From the NCBI RefSeq assembly GCF_047731265.1, contig NZ_CP159835.1, forward strand, positions 1-64,000: a stretch of 64,000 nucleotides of DNA. The letters are read 5' to 3'. This DNA comes from Patiriisocius sp047731265. GTDB taxonomy: Bacteria > Bacteroidota > Bacteroidia > Flavobacteriales > Flavobacteriaceae. The notes under the pieces are model-generated. The model made no database searches and had not been told where the DNA came from. It saw only the letters and a list, made by a program, of their open reading frames with translations. Both the position numbers and the translations under genes were made by a program. Of this stretch, positions 54,083-61,789 are shown piece by piece. Position 1 is the first letter of the stretch. Each line of letters starts with the position of its first letter.

Positions 54083-54814
54083 AAAAGCAATCCAAGGCTC
54101 CATATATTATAACCTAAAGAACGCCCTAGTACACCTATGCCCGTCATTATTTTTGCGCACGGTAGAAATTGGAATCGTGGAGATAAAGATACCTCTCCCT
54201 TCTAAGGAAACGATTTAGGCAGAAGAAATATCAAATTTGTAGCTCCTGAACATACCTTAAGCCCAGATTAACCTTTGACGATCAAGCAAAACAAATTGCA
54301 GCCTGTATTGACTAAACTAAAAAACATATTGCCGACTATGGCGGCGATCCAAATTTAATTTTTGTGAACGGACATTCTGTGGGGGAATCTGGCGGAAATT
54401 TCGTTGATGAATCCAAAATATGGCGCGGACCAGAGCAGTATTTCTGGGATTATTTTAAATGATGCGGCAGGTTTAGATATGTATTGGCCAAGTACTGCGG
54501 TGCCGTCCAAGAAAGGTGGATTTTATGATTATCAAAATACTTGTACCAACGATCCCGAAACGTGGAAATACGCCTCGCCAATTTATTTTATAGCTCAAGA
54601 GAATCCGCCATTCTTAATTTTAAACGGAACAAAGAGACTAGAAGGCGTCATTAAAACCAACAAAAATTTTGTTACAAAACTGAAAGAAGTATAGCCCAAT
54701 GTTAAATTTATAGAGCAAAACAAAGGGCACTTTTCTATGATGTTACTATGTATTTGGAGCGGTCAAAACACCTTAGATATTATGGAAGATTTTATGGAAA
54801 AACAAATAAACTAA
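54083..54814 (+). pseudogene. Alpha/beta-hydrolase (BD-FAE-like esterase) pseudogene
   Basis: A heavily decayed esterase gene. Recognisable pieces are PKERPSTPMPVIIFAHG, GNDLGRRNIKFVAP, FDDQAKQIAACID, KKHIADYGGDPNLIFVNGHS (nucleophile elbow GHSVG), NPKYGADQSSISGIILNDAAG, NDPETWKYASPIYFI and FIEQNKGH (catalytic His). Interruptions are TAA at 54110-54112, 54203-54205, 54269-54271 and 54313-54315, a TAG at 54692-54694, and shifts near 54271 and 54402. The fragment 54404-54694 is open but cannot work alone. Confidence 0.85.
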
Positions 54815-54828
54815 GTGGCTATTTTAAT

Positions 54829-54941
54829 TAACCACGGCGGTCTCAAAGAATTTGCACATAACACTAAGGAGTACATGGTTACTAAAACTTCTTTCGAGTT
54901 CTCTGTGACAAAGCTAATGATCTTCGTGGTAGTTTTTTTTT
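54829..54941. repeat. Degenerate ACCACAAAG-type intergenic repeat
   Basis: TAACCACGGCGGTCTCAAAG and GCACATAACACTAAGGAG lead to CTCTGTGACAAAGC and CGTGGTAG followed by nine T. This resembles a mutated copy of the TTAACCACAAAG ... CTTTGTGGTTAA intergenic inverted repeat common in Bacteroidota (from memory). The ends (AACCACG, CGTGGT) can pair. Confidence 0.4.
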
Positions 54942-54944
54942 AAC

Positions 54945-55364
54945 CTAATAAGAAGTGTCTAAATTATTCTTTTCCCACTCTGTAATCCCTCCTTGGAGGT
55001 CATAAATTTTAGTAAAACCCATATCTTTTAATATGGCAGCTGCCTTTGCACTTCTACCGCCTTTGTTACAATATACATAGATAGGTTTTGCTTTATCAAG
55101 ACTTGCTACTCGCTCTTTAAAATCAGTATCAGTAACACAAATATTTTGCGCATTCTTTAAATGACTTACCAAAAATTCTTTGTCGGTTCTTACATCTACC
55201 AATTGCGCATCTCTATTTTCGCTCAAAATTTCAAACATAGCCTTTGGCGCAACTACTTCTATAATTTCACTTTGGGTTGCTTCTGGATTTTTCTGAGACG
55301 AATTACATCCAGTGAGGAACGAAACCGTGAAAACAATAAGCATAATTTTACTGAAATTTTTCAT
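54945..55364 (-). CDS. Rhodanese-domain lipoprotein
   Basis: A 139-residue lipoprotein (signal ending FLTGC) with a rhodanese domain: QLVDVRTDKEFLVSHL, IYVYCNKGGRSAKAA (catalytic Cys loop) and YDLQGGITEW. It could carry persulfide in the periplasm. It is the last gene of a leftward run with the next three genes, probably a thiol-redox unit. Confidence 0.88.
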   Translation of the reverse strand: MKNFSKIMLIVFTVSFLTGCNSSQKNPEATQSEIIEVVAPKAMFEILSENRDAQLVDVRTDKEFLVSHLKNAQNICVTDTDFKERVASLDKAKPIYVYCNKGGRSAKAAAILKDMGFTKIYDLQGGITEWEKNNLDTSY

Positions 55365-55381
55365 GATGCAGTCTTATTAAA

Positions 55382-55693
55382 TTATACGGCCTTCTCTCCA
55401 TCCCATTCAGAAAAACCACCTAAAAGGTTGAAGGTCTTCTGAAAACCTAATGATTCTAAAATCATACAGGCTTGAACGCTTCTCCCGCCAGACCTACAAT
55501 ATACATAGTAATTTTTTGATTTATCCAATGCATTGACACCATCCATAAATACACCTGGATTTTGAACGTCTAATACTTGTGCATTTGGAATGTATCCTTC
55601 TTCAACTTCAAATGGTGTGCGCACATCTAATTGTACTGCATTTTCATCATTGGCTATCTTTTCGCGCCATTCGGTTTGGTTTAAATCTATCAT
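55382..55693 (-). CDS. Single-domain rhodanese
   Basis: A 103-residue cytoplasmic rhodanese: QLDVRTPFEVEEGYIPNA, YYVYCRSGGRSVQACMIL with active-site Cys (about 70), and FNLLGGFSEW. 17 bases before the lipoprotein rhodanese gene; same direction. Confidence 0.9.
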   Translation of the reverse strand: MIDLNQTEWREKIANDENAVQLDVRTPFEVEEGYIPNAQVLDVQNPGVFMDGVNALDKSKNYYVYCRSGGRSVQACMILESLGFQKTFNLLGGFSEWDGEKAV

Positions 55694-55802
55694 TTACAAT
55701 TTTGAATGTTGTTATTTTTTTTTCGTAAAACTAATCAATCCTAATCAGTTTTGGATAAAAAAAAACGTTTATCAAAATGACAGCCGTTTCTTTTCAGTAT
55801 CA

Positions 55803-56513
55803 TTATACCTTTATACTACAACCAATGGCTTTTGTTTCTTTCTTTTCGATTTCCTTTCCGTCCAATAAAGCATCAATGGCATTTGATAAAAATGTTTCCT
55901 TTACGGCAGCTCCATTGCGAACATTATCATCGATTGCACCTATGTATTTAACAATCAATTTTGCTCCTGAAGCATCCTTTTGTAAAAGATACACGTGCGG
56001 TGTCTTCTTAGCACCATAGGTAGCATATACTTTATCATTAGCATCGTATAAATACGGAAAGGTAAAACCCGCGTCTTTTGCCTTTGCTTGCATTAACGCA
56101 TACGTATCATCTGGCTGAACTTTTGGGTCGTTTGGATTTACCGCGATCACAGGATAGCCTTTTGATTTGTAGGTTACATCCAAAGCAACGATGCGCCCTT
56201 CGCTAGCCACAGCATATGGACAGGTGTTGCAAGTGAAAATTACGATAAAGCCTTTTGCATCTTTATAATCTGCCATTGACATTAAGGCTCCAGTTACATC
56301 TTTTAGTTTAAAATCGGTGGCCTCGTCCCCTATTCCATAGCCAGTAATTACCTTGCCATCGCGCACTTGCATTTGCAATAATTCGGCAGCCTTAGCGATT
56401 GTTTTTTCATCTTCAGAAGTGGTTGTCTTCTCTTTTGTTTCTTGACAAGAAATTGCACCAATAACAATTACTGAAAATGCCAATATTTTCAATGTGTTTT
56501 TTAAAATCTTCAT
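55803..56513 (-). CDS. Peroxiredoxin-like (AhpC/TSA) lipoprotein
   Basis: A 236-residue lipoprotein (signal with ISC at about 21-23) with a thioredoxin fold. FTCNTCPYA (Cys95 and Cys98) gives a CxxC active site instead of a single peroxidatic Cys. VNPNDPKVQPDD and GAKKTPHVYLLQ (cis-Pro) complete it. Likely a periplasmic thiol-disulfide or redoxin protein. Downstream of the TlpA-like gene. Confidence 0.85.
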   Translation of the reverse strand: MKILKNTLKILAFSVIVIGAISCQETKEKTTTSEDEKTIAKAAELLQMQVRDGKVITGYGIGDEATDFKLKDVTGALMSMADYKDAKGFIVIFTCNTCPYAVASEGRIVALDVTYKSKGYPVIAVNPNDPKVQPDDTYALMQAKAKDAGFTFPYLYDANDKVYATYGAKKTPHVYLLQKDASGAKLIVKYIGAIDDNVRNGAAVKETFLSNAIDALLDGKEIEKKETKAIGCSIKV

Positions 56514-56545
56514 ACCATAATGCCATGACTTTCAATGGACCTTTT

Positions 56546-57094
56546 TTATAAAATTGATTCTACTTCGGTTTTTAATTCTTCGTATGTAAACGATCGCTCG
56601 TAAAACGTATTCTTGTTTTTATTATAAATGATAGTAGCAGGAATCGCGCCACTCCAAGTTTTATCTATGGAAGGAATCCAATTATTCGCATCAGGATCAT
56701 TAAATAATATCACCTGAGACTGAATGTTGTTTCTATCTAAAAACGGAATCACGAACTTTTCCAACTTTGAAGGAAAATCCATACTCACTAGCAATACCTT
56801 TAGCTTTTTGTTACTGAACTCCGCATTCAATTTTTCAAAAGCGGGTAGCTCTTTTACACAAGGCTTGCACCAAGTTGCCCAAAAATTCACCACATAAGTA
56901 CTGTCGTTCTCGTTTTCTAAAAACGGCTTCAAACCTGCATAATCATAAGTAGGCACCTTTGACTTAAAGGCTTTACCGATCACTTTAGTTTCTTCTTTTG
57001 TCTCAACAACCGTTTCAGCACCCTGATTTTTGTTAGGGTACCCGCAAGAGACCAACATCCCAACTAGCCCTATTGTAAAAAATATCTTTCGCAT
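56546..57094 (-). CDS. TlpA/ResA-like thioredoxin lipoprotein
   Basis: A 182-residue lipoprotein (signal ending LVSC) with a TlpA-type fold: FWATWCKPCVKELPAF has Cys76 and Cys79, and SGAIPATIIYN holds the cis-Pro. These proteins reduce disulfides in cytochrome c maturation or other exported proteins. First of the leftward redox run; divergent from the MarR gene with 121 bases between. Confidence 0.9.
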   Translation of the reverse strand: MRKIFFTIGLVGMLVSCGYPNKNQGAETVVETKEETKVIGKAFKSKVPTYDYAGLKPFLENENDSTYVVNFWATWCKPCVKELPAFEKLNAEFSNKKLKVLLVSMDFPSKLEKFVIPFLDRNNIQSQVILFNDPDANNWIPSIDKTWSGAIPATIIYNKNKNTFYERSFTYEELKTEVESIL

Positions 57095-57181
57095 AAAATA
57101 AAGATATTCAATCTACTAAACCATAAAACCCTCCCGATGTTAAATATTTATTAAAGTAAATTTCAGCCTCCATAAAAACGG

Positions 57182-57189
57182 TAAATTTG
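57182..57189 (+). promoter_or_regulatory. -7 box of the MarR gene
   Basis: TAAATTTG, a perfect TAnnTTTG, 26 bases before the ATG. It overlaps the first operator palindrome by three bases. Confidence 0.55.
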
Positions 57190-57213
57190 TATATACAATT
57201 ATTGTAAGTACAA
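57187..57213. promoter_or_regulatory. Twin-palindrome MarR operator
   Basis: TTGTATATACAA (57187-57198) and TTGTAAGTACAA (57202-57213): the same TTGTA-NN-TACAA palindrome twice, centres 15 bases apart. It lies between the -7 box and the ATG at 57216, ideal for autorepression by a MarR dimer pair. Confidence 0.7.
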
Positions 57214-57215
57214 AT

Positions 57216-57677
57216 ATGAATATAGCGCAAGAAATAAAGACAAACCACGAAATGGAAATTACCACAAAAACGGTAATTAACTTGATGTACACAGCTCGTA
57301 TTATCGAAGAAGCAATTTTAGAAGTTCTAAAACCCTCCCGCCTCACATTACCTCAATATAATGTGTTGCGCATCTTAAAAGGACAAGCCAGGAAACCAGC
57401 AAATCTTTCTACCATTTCTGAACGGATGATCCACAGCAGCAGCAATACCACTCGCTTGGTAGACAAACTTATACTAAAGGGATTTTGCGAAAGGACTATA
57501 TGTAAAAACAATAGACGTAAAGTAGAGATACTAATAACTGAAAAAGGATTGCACCTGCTCAAAAATTTAAACCCAGAAATGGACGCGAATAACAAACGTA
57601 TTCTGAAAAACATGAGTCACAAACAACAAGATGAAATTAACATAACACTTGATGCGATTCGTAATTTCAAAAATTAA
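57216..57677 (+). CDS. MarR-family regulator
   Basis: A 153-residue winged-helix regulator. The core is LTLPQYNVLRILKGQ, the recognition helix region LSTISERMIHSSSNTTRLVDKLILKGF and the wing NNRRKVEILITEKG. A twin palindrome sits just before the start, so it probably represses itself and the YceI gene 21 bases downstream. A ligand or redox signal is unknown; the divergent neighbours are thiol-redox proteins. Confidence 0.92.
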   Translation: MNIAQEIKTNHEMEITTKTVINLMYTARIIEEAILEVLKPSRLTLPQYNVLRILKGQARKPANLSTISERMIHSSSNTTRLVDKLILKGFCERTICKNNRRKVEILITEKGLHLLKNLNPEMDANNKRILKNMSHKQQDEINITLDAIRNFKN

Positions 57678-57698
57678 CAACAATTAAATTAAAACACT

Positions 57699-58265
57699 AT
57701 GAAAACTATTTTAAAATCTCTAGTAATACTAACAGCCGCACTTGGTACTGTTGCTTTTACAAACACTATTTCTAAAAAAATTAACGTCCAAAATTCTACC
57801 ATTGAGTGGAAAGGAAAGAAAGTTTTAGGATCGCATACGGGTACTATTAAACTTAAAGAAGGACATCTTGAAATGGAGGGACAACAGTTAACTGGAGGTA
57901 TGTTTGTAGTAGATATGACAACGATTAATGTAACCGATCTTGAAGGAGAAAGTAAAGGAAAATTAGAAGGTCATTTAAAGAGTGATGACTTTTTTGGAAT
58001 TGCAGAATATCCAACAGCAACTTTTACCATTACCACTACTCAAAAAATGGCCGGCCGTTATGAGCTAACAGGAAACATGACCATAAAAGGACATACTGAA
58101 GAAATCAAAATGGACATGGAAGTGGGATCAGATTTTGCCTCTGCATCCTTTAAAGTGGATCGTACTAAATATGGCGTACAGTATGGTTCAGGTAGTTTTT
58201 TTGATGGTCTTGGTGACAGAGCAATCTCAGATAATTTTGAATTAAATGTAATGCTTAAATTTTAA
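57699..58265 (+). CDS. YceI-family lipocalin-like protein
   Basis: A 188-residue exported protein of the YceI family, a lipocalin-like barrel that binds isoprenoid or other lipids. A signal peptide (about 1-25) is followed by IEWKGKKVLGSHTGTIKLKEG, FVVDMTTINVTDL, GHLKSDDFFGIAEYPTATF and the terminal IKMDMEVGSDFASASFKVDRTKYGV. Sited 21 bases after the MarR gene, so probably in one operon with it. Confidence 0.9.
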   Translation: MKTILKSLVILTAALGTVAFTNTISKKINVQNSTIEWKGKKVLGSHTGTIKLKEGHLEMEGQQLTGGMFVVDMTTINVTDLEGESKGKLEGHLKSDDFFGIAEYPTATFTITTTQKMAGRYELTGNMTIKGHTEEIKMDMEVGSDFASASFKVDRTKYGVQYGSGSFFDGLGDRAISDNFELNVMLKF

Positions 58266-58297
58266 AAAATTAAATTTTTAAATTCTATTTACTTTAT

Positions 58298-58305
58298 TAT
58301 CTTTG
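58298..58305 (+). promoter_or_regulatory. -7 box of the trp operon
   Basis: TATCTTTG, a perfect TAnnTTTG. It is only five bases before the trpL ATG at 58311, so transcription probably begins at or next to the start codon. Confidence 0.6.
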
Positions 58306-58310
58306 AATTT

Positions 58311-58361
58311 ATGAATAGTCAAAATACATGGTGGTGGACTTCTTACGACAATAAATCGTGA
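58311..58361 (+). CDS. trpL: Tryptophan operon leader peptide
   Basis: A 16-residue leader peptide, MNSQNTWWWTSYDNKS. Trp codons 7-9 (58329-58337) are tandem UGG, as in attenuator leader peptides of trp operons. Stop TGA at 58359-58361 lies in the antiterminator arm. Too short for normal gene finding. Ribosome stalling at the Trp codons when charged tRNA-Trp is short would select the antiterminator. Its position directly before a terminator and trpE is decisive. Confidence 0.88.
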   Translation: MNSQNTWWWTSYDNKS

Positions 58362-58421
58362 TATAGACCCCCACCATGTATTTTATTACAGGCCTGTCTT
58401 TCACGAGACAGGCCTTTTTTT
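58321..58421 (+). promoter_or_regulatory. Transcription attenuator of the trp operon
   Basis: Three elements. (a) A 14-base perfect pair: AAAATACATGGTGG (58321-58334, with Trp codons) and CCACCATGTATTTT (58371-58384). (b) Antiterminator: TCGTGATATAGAC (58356-58368, spanning the leader stop) with GTCTTTCACGA (58396-58406), 10 pairs around a small internal loop. (c) Terminator at 58390-58421. Element (b) uses the last four bases of the terminator 5' arm, its loop and one base of its 3' arm, so the two exclude each other. A ribosome at the stop would cover (b); one stalled on Trp would leave it free. Confidence 0.85.
58390..58421 (+). terminator. Attenuator terminator
   Basis: AGGCCTGTCT (58390-58399) and AGACAGGCCT (58406-58415): a perfect 10-base stem, 6-base loop, and a T tract to 58421. 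It lies upstream of trpE, so it ends transcription early. Confidence 0.93.
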
Positions 58422-58592
58422 ATTTTAAAAACGTCCCAGCACATTTGCTTCGATAGGTATTTAAAGCAAAGGAATAAAGGTCACCTCCTTGAGGCAGTGC
58501 AATGAGCGTGGGCGAATTGGACTAGGAAGACGTTCGAGAGTTTAATGAAACAAAAAAAGCATCCTTATTTAAAAGTGGACAAACTATAATCA
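58422..58592 (+). other. Leader segment between attenuator and trpE
   Basis: 171 bases without a recognised gene. A frame from ATG 58502 (MSVGELD, then TAG, then EDVREFNETKKASLFKSGQT) is out of frame with trpE and may be a remnant of a small gene; not convincing. Confidence 0.3.
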
Positions 58593-60008
58593 ATGATTTT
58601 TAAATTAAAAACACATTCAAAAAAATTACTAGCAGACACCCTCACGCCTGTTTCAGTGTATTTACGCTTGCGCGATATGTTCCCAAATAGTCTCTTATTA
58701 GAAAGTAGCGACTATCGCGCAAACGATAATAGTTTTAGCTACGTTTGTTGTAATCCCATCGCATCAATCACCATAAAAGAAGGTCTGATTACTGAAAAAT
58801 ATCCCGATGAAAGCATTCAAAAAACAACGATAGATTCCGCAGAAAATAAGACAAAAATGACTGCAATCAAAATACTTCAAAAGTTTGCAAATTCGTTTGA
58901 AGCAGACCAAAACGAAACCTATAAATTCATCAATAACGGGCTTTTTGGTTTTATGGCCTATGAAAGCATTCAGTATTTTGAAGACATTGAAATAGATCCT
59001 GCCAAGTCAAAATTACCACTCCCCGATTTTCATTATGCAGTCTATCAAAATATCATTGCTATAAATCATTTTAATAACGAGGCGTATATTTTTTCGCACA
59101 ACTACAAAACCGAAAGCAATATAGAATACATAGAACAAATCATCACCTCAAAAAGTTTTGCCGAGTATCCATTTCAATTGGAGGGTAGTGTTTCAACAAA
59201 TCTTGATGATAATTCTTTTAAAGAATTGGTTATAAAATGTAAAGCGCATTGTCAGCGAGGTGATGTGTTTCAGATTGTGCCGAGCAAACGTTTTTCGCAG
59301 AAATTTACAGGAGACGAGTTTAATGTTTACAGGGCTCTACGAAGTGTAAATCCTTCTCCGTATCTCTTTTATTTTGACTATGGAAATTTTAAAATATTTG
59401 GCAGCTCCCCCGAAGCACAACTCGTCGTAAAAAATAATACTGCCGAAATACACCCAATCGCAGGTACATTTAAAAGAACCGGAAATGACGAACAAGATGC
59501 GGCTTTAGCAAAACAACTTTCAATCGACAAGAAAGAAAACAGCGAACACGTGATGCTAGTAGATCTGGCAAGAAATGACTTGAGCAGGCACGGCAGTAAT
59601 GTAAAAGTAGAAACGTATCGCGAGGTTCAGTTTTTTTCACACCTGATACATTTAGTAAGTAAAGTGACGGCACAAATAAACAAAAACACAAGTACGATGC
59701 AATTGGTAGCAGACACCTTTCCTGCAGGGACATTGAGTGGTGCGCCTAAACATAAAGCGATGCAACTACTGGCAAAATATGAAAATACGAACCGACAATT
59801 TTATGGAGGCGCGATAGGTTTTATGGACTTTACAGGAAATTACAATCATGCAATAATCATACGCTCTTTCGTGAGCGAAAATCATACGCTGCACTATCAA
59901 GCAGGTGCTGGAATCGTAAACGACAGCAATCCTGAAAGCGAATTGCAAGAAGTATACACTAAATTAAGAGCATTAACAAAAGCATTAACCTTAGCTGAGA
60001 CCATCTGA
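58593..60008 (+). CDS. trpE: Anthranilate synthase component I
   Basis: A 471-residue TrpE, which makes anthranilate from chorismate and ammonia or glutamine. LLESS (35-39) is the known tryptophan feedback-binding element, so the enzyme should be feedback-inhibited. Chorismate-binding motifs are FQIVPSKRFSQ, SPYLFYFDYGNFKIFGSSPE, HPIAGTFKRTG, ENSEHVMLVDLARNDLSR and FPAGTLSGAPKHKAMQLL. Length is normal. First structural gene after the attenuator. trpG follows after 139 bases. Confidence 0.97.
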   Translation: MIFKLKTHSKKLLADTLTPVSVYLRLRDMFPNSLLLESSDYRANDNSFSYVCCNPIASITIKEGLITEKYPDESIQKTTIDSAENKTKMTAIKILQKFANSFEADQNETYKFINNGLFGFMAYESIQYFEDIEIDPAKSKLPLPDFHYAVYQNIIAINHFNNEAYIFSHNYKTESNIEYIEQIITSKSFAEYPFQLEGSVSTNLDDNSFKELVIKCKAHCQRGDVFQIVPSKRFSQKFTGDEFNVYRALRSVNPSPYLFYFDYGNFKIFGSSPEAQLVVKNNTAEIHPIAGTFKRTGNDEQDAALAKQLSIDKKENSEHVMLVDLARNDLSRHGSNVKVETYREVQFFSHLIHLVSKVTAQINKNTSTMQLVADTFPAGTLSGAPKHKAMQLLAKYENTNRQFYGGAIGFMDFTGNYNHAIIIRSFVSENHTLHYQAGAGIVNDSNPESELQEVYTKLRALTKALTLAETI

Positions 60009-60147
60009 GTTAAAGTAAATAGTGGTCGTTGGATACAGTAGTGAAAATAAAATAGTCGCGGTGCGATTCATCGCTTCGAAAATAACAGTTGGCAGTGGCA
60101 GTAAAAAATAATTTAAAAAACATCCGCATATTGAGCGGAGCTGAAAT
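60009..60147 (+). other. trpE-trpG spacer with short repeats
   Basis: 139 bases without a gene, unusually long for this operon. It holds CAGTTGGCAGTGGCAGT (60086-60102), like other GGCAGT/GGTAGTT words in the window, and CGCGGTGCGATTCATCGC-type sequence near 60060 that could fold weakly. Confidence 0.4.
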
Positions 60148-60717
60148 ATGAAAATAATAGTAATAGACAACTACGACAGTTTTGTGTACAATCTGGTTCA
60201 CTATTTAGAGGAATTTGATTGTACTGTGCACGTAGTGCGCAACGATCAATTCGAAATGGACTTGTTGAAGAATTATGACAAAATCCTATTATCTCCAGGT
60301 CCCGGGATTCCGGATGAAGCGGGCGCACTCAAACAAGTGATTAAAAACTATGCTGGTAAAAAACCAATATTAGGAGTTTGCCTTGGACAACAAGCCATTA
60401 CTGAGGTTTTTGGTGGAAGTATCATCAACCTCTCACAAGTATTTCATGGAGTCGCTACAAAAGCAACGCAATTAGTGGATGATGAAATCCTATTTAAAGG
60501 AATCACAACCGAATTTGAAATAGGAAGATACCACTCTTGGGTTGCATCTAGAGAAGATTTCCCCGATGCATTGGAAATCACTTCAATAGACGAAAATGGG
60601 CAGATTATGTCTCTTCGCCACAGAGAATTAGACATTCGAGGCGTACAATTTCACCCAGAAAGCGTGTTGACTCCAGAGGGTAAAAAGATGATTGAGAATT
60701 GGGTCAGAGAGAAATAG
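60148..60717 (+). CDS. trpG: Anthranilate synthase component II (glutamine amidotransferase)
   Basis: A 189-residue class I amidotransferase supplying ammonia to TrpE. Motifs: IVIDNYDSFVYNLVHYLEE at the start, LLSPGPGIPDEAG (about 51-63), the nucleophile Cys in ILGVCLGQQAITEVFGG (about Cys79), and His-Glu in GVQFHPESVLTPEG (about 170-172). No PabA-specific features. Start ATG fits the family. Confidence 0.96.
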   Translation: MKIIVIDNYDSFVYNLVHYLEEFDCTVHVVRNDQFEMDLLKNYDKILLSPGPGIPDEAGALKQVIKNYAGKKPILGVCLGQQAITEVFGGSIINLSQVFHGVATKATQLVDDEILFKGITTEFEIGRYHSWVASREDFPDALEITSIDENGQIMSLRHRELDIRGVQFHPESVLTPEGKKMIENWVREK

Positions 60718-60736
60718 GTAGTTGGTAGTTGGTAGT
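60718..60736 (+). repeat. GTTGGTA micro-repeat between trpG and trpD
   Basis: GTAGTTGGTAGTTGGTAGT, a 7-base unit (GTTGGTA) repeated. Similar words occur at 37304-37326, 52931-52952 and 60086-60102. Confidence 0.5.
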
Positions 60737-60793
60737 AAAATGAATTATTATAAAATAAAAACCGCTCCACTTAGGGGAGATTGAGTCGTGATT

Positions 60794-61789
60794 ATGCAAA
60801 AAATATTAAACAGGCTAACAAACCATGATCGCCTCAGCAAGGTGGAGGCTAGAGATGTTTTAGTTGCTATTTCAGAAGGGTGTTATAACAACAGCCAGAT
60901 TGCTGCTTTCTTAACAATCTATATGATGCGCCCTGTTAGCTTGCAAGAATTAGAGGGATTTCGCGATGCTTTATTGGATTTATGTCTGGCTGTTCCTATA
61001 GAGGACTATAACACTATAGATTTATGTGGTACCGGCGGCGATGGTAAAAACACGTTTAATATTTCAACATTGGCGTCTTTTATTGCGGCTGGTGCTGGCG
61101 TTTTGGTTTCTAAACATGGTAATTATGGGGTTTCTTCAGTAAGCGGAAGTAGCAACGTTCTAGAGTTTTTGGAAATCAAATTCAGTAATCAAACAGATTT
61201 TTTAAAACAATGTCTTGACGAAGCTGGCATTTGTATTTTGCACGCCCCGCTCTTCCATCCTGCTATGAAACACGTAGCACCCATTCGTAAAGAGTTGGGT
61301 GTAAAAACATTTTTTAATATGTTAGGTCCAATGGTAAATCCTGCATTTCCTAAAAACCAAATGGTAGGTGTCTTCAATTTAGAGCTTGCTAGAATGTATG
61401 GGTATTTGTACCAAAATGGCACTAAAAAATATGGCATCGTTCACGCGCTGGATGGCTATGATGAGATTAGTTTAACTGGAAAAGCAAAACTGATTTCAAA
61501 CACTACAGAAACCATTGTTACTCCTTCAGATTTTAATATGAAAATACAAACTCAACAAGCTATTTACGGAGGCGAAACAGTAAAAGATGCTGCTGAAATA
61601 TTCATGAATATCCTCAAGGGACAAGGAAGTAAAGAACAAAATAATGTGGTGTGTGCCAATGCAAGTATAGCTATTTCTATAGCCACAGATTGCACCCTAA
61701 AAGAAGGGGTCCAAAAAGCTTTTGACTCGCTAGAAAATGGCCGGGCATTGCAACGTTTTAACAAACTAAAAGAACTAAGTAGTATATGA
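60794..61789 (+). CDS. trpD: Anthranilate phosphoribosyltransferase
   Basis: A 331-residue TrpD, which adds phosphoribosyl to anthranilate. The PRPP-binding motif is DLCGTGGDGKNTFNISTL (about 74-91), followed by KHGNYGVSSVSGSSNVLE and the anthranilate-site segment HPAMKHVAPIRKELGVKTFFNMLGP. The ATG at 60794 is preferred to the GTG at 60788. It overlaps trpC by 4 bases (ATGA). Confidence 0.96.
   Translation: MQKILNRLTNHDRLSKVEARDVLVAISEGCYNNSQIAAFLTIYMMRPVSLQELEGFRDALLDLCLAVPIEDYNTIDLCGTGGDGKNTFNISTLASFIAAGAGVLVSKHGNYGVSSVSGSSNVLEFLEIKFSNQTDFLKQCLDEAGICILHAPLFHPAMKHVAPIRKELGVKTFFNMLGPMVNPAFPKNQMVGVFNLELARMYGYLYQNGTKKYGIVHALDGYDEISLTGKAKLISNTTETIVTPSDFNMKIQTQQAIYGGETVKDAAEIFMNILKGQGSKEQNNVVCANASIAISIATDCTLKEGVQKAFDSLENGRALQRFNKLKELSSI

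Noticed and set aside
54404..54694. 96-codon ORF as an independent gene
   Set aside because: It is the middle of an alpha/beta-hydrolase pseudogene whose frame continues on both sides.
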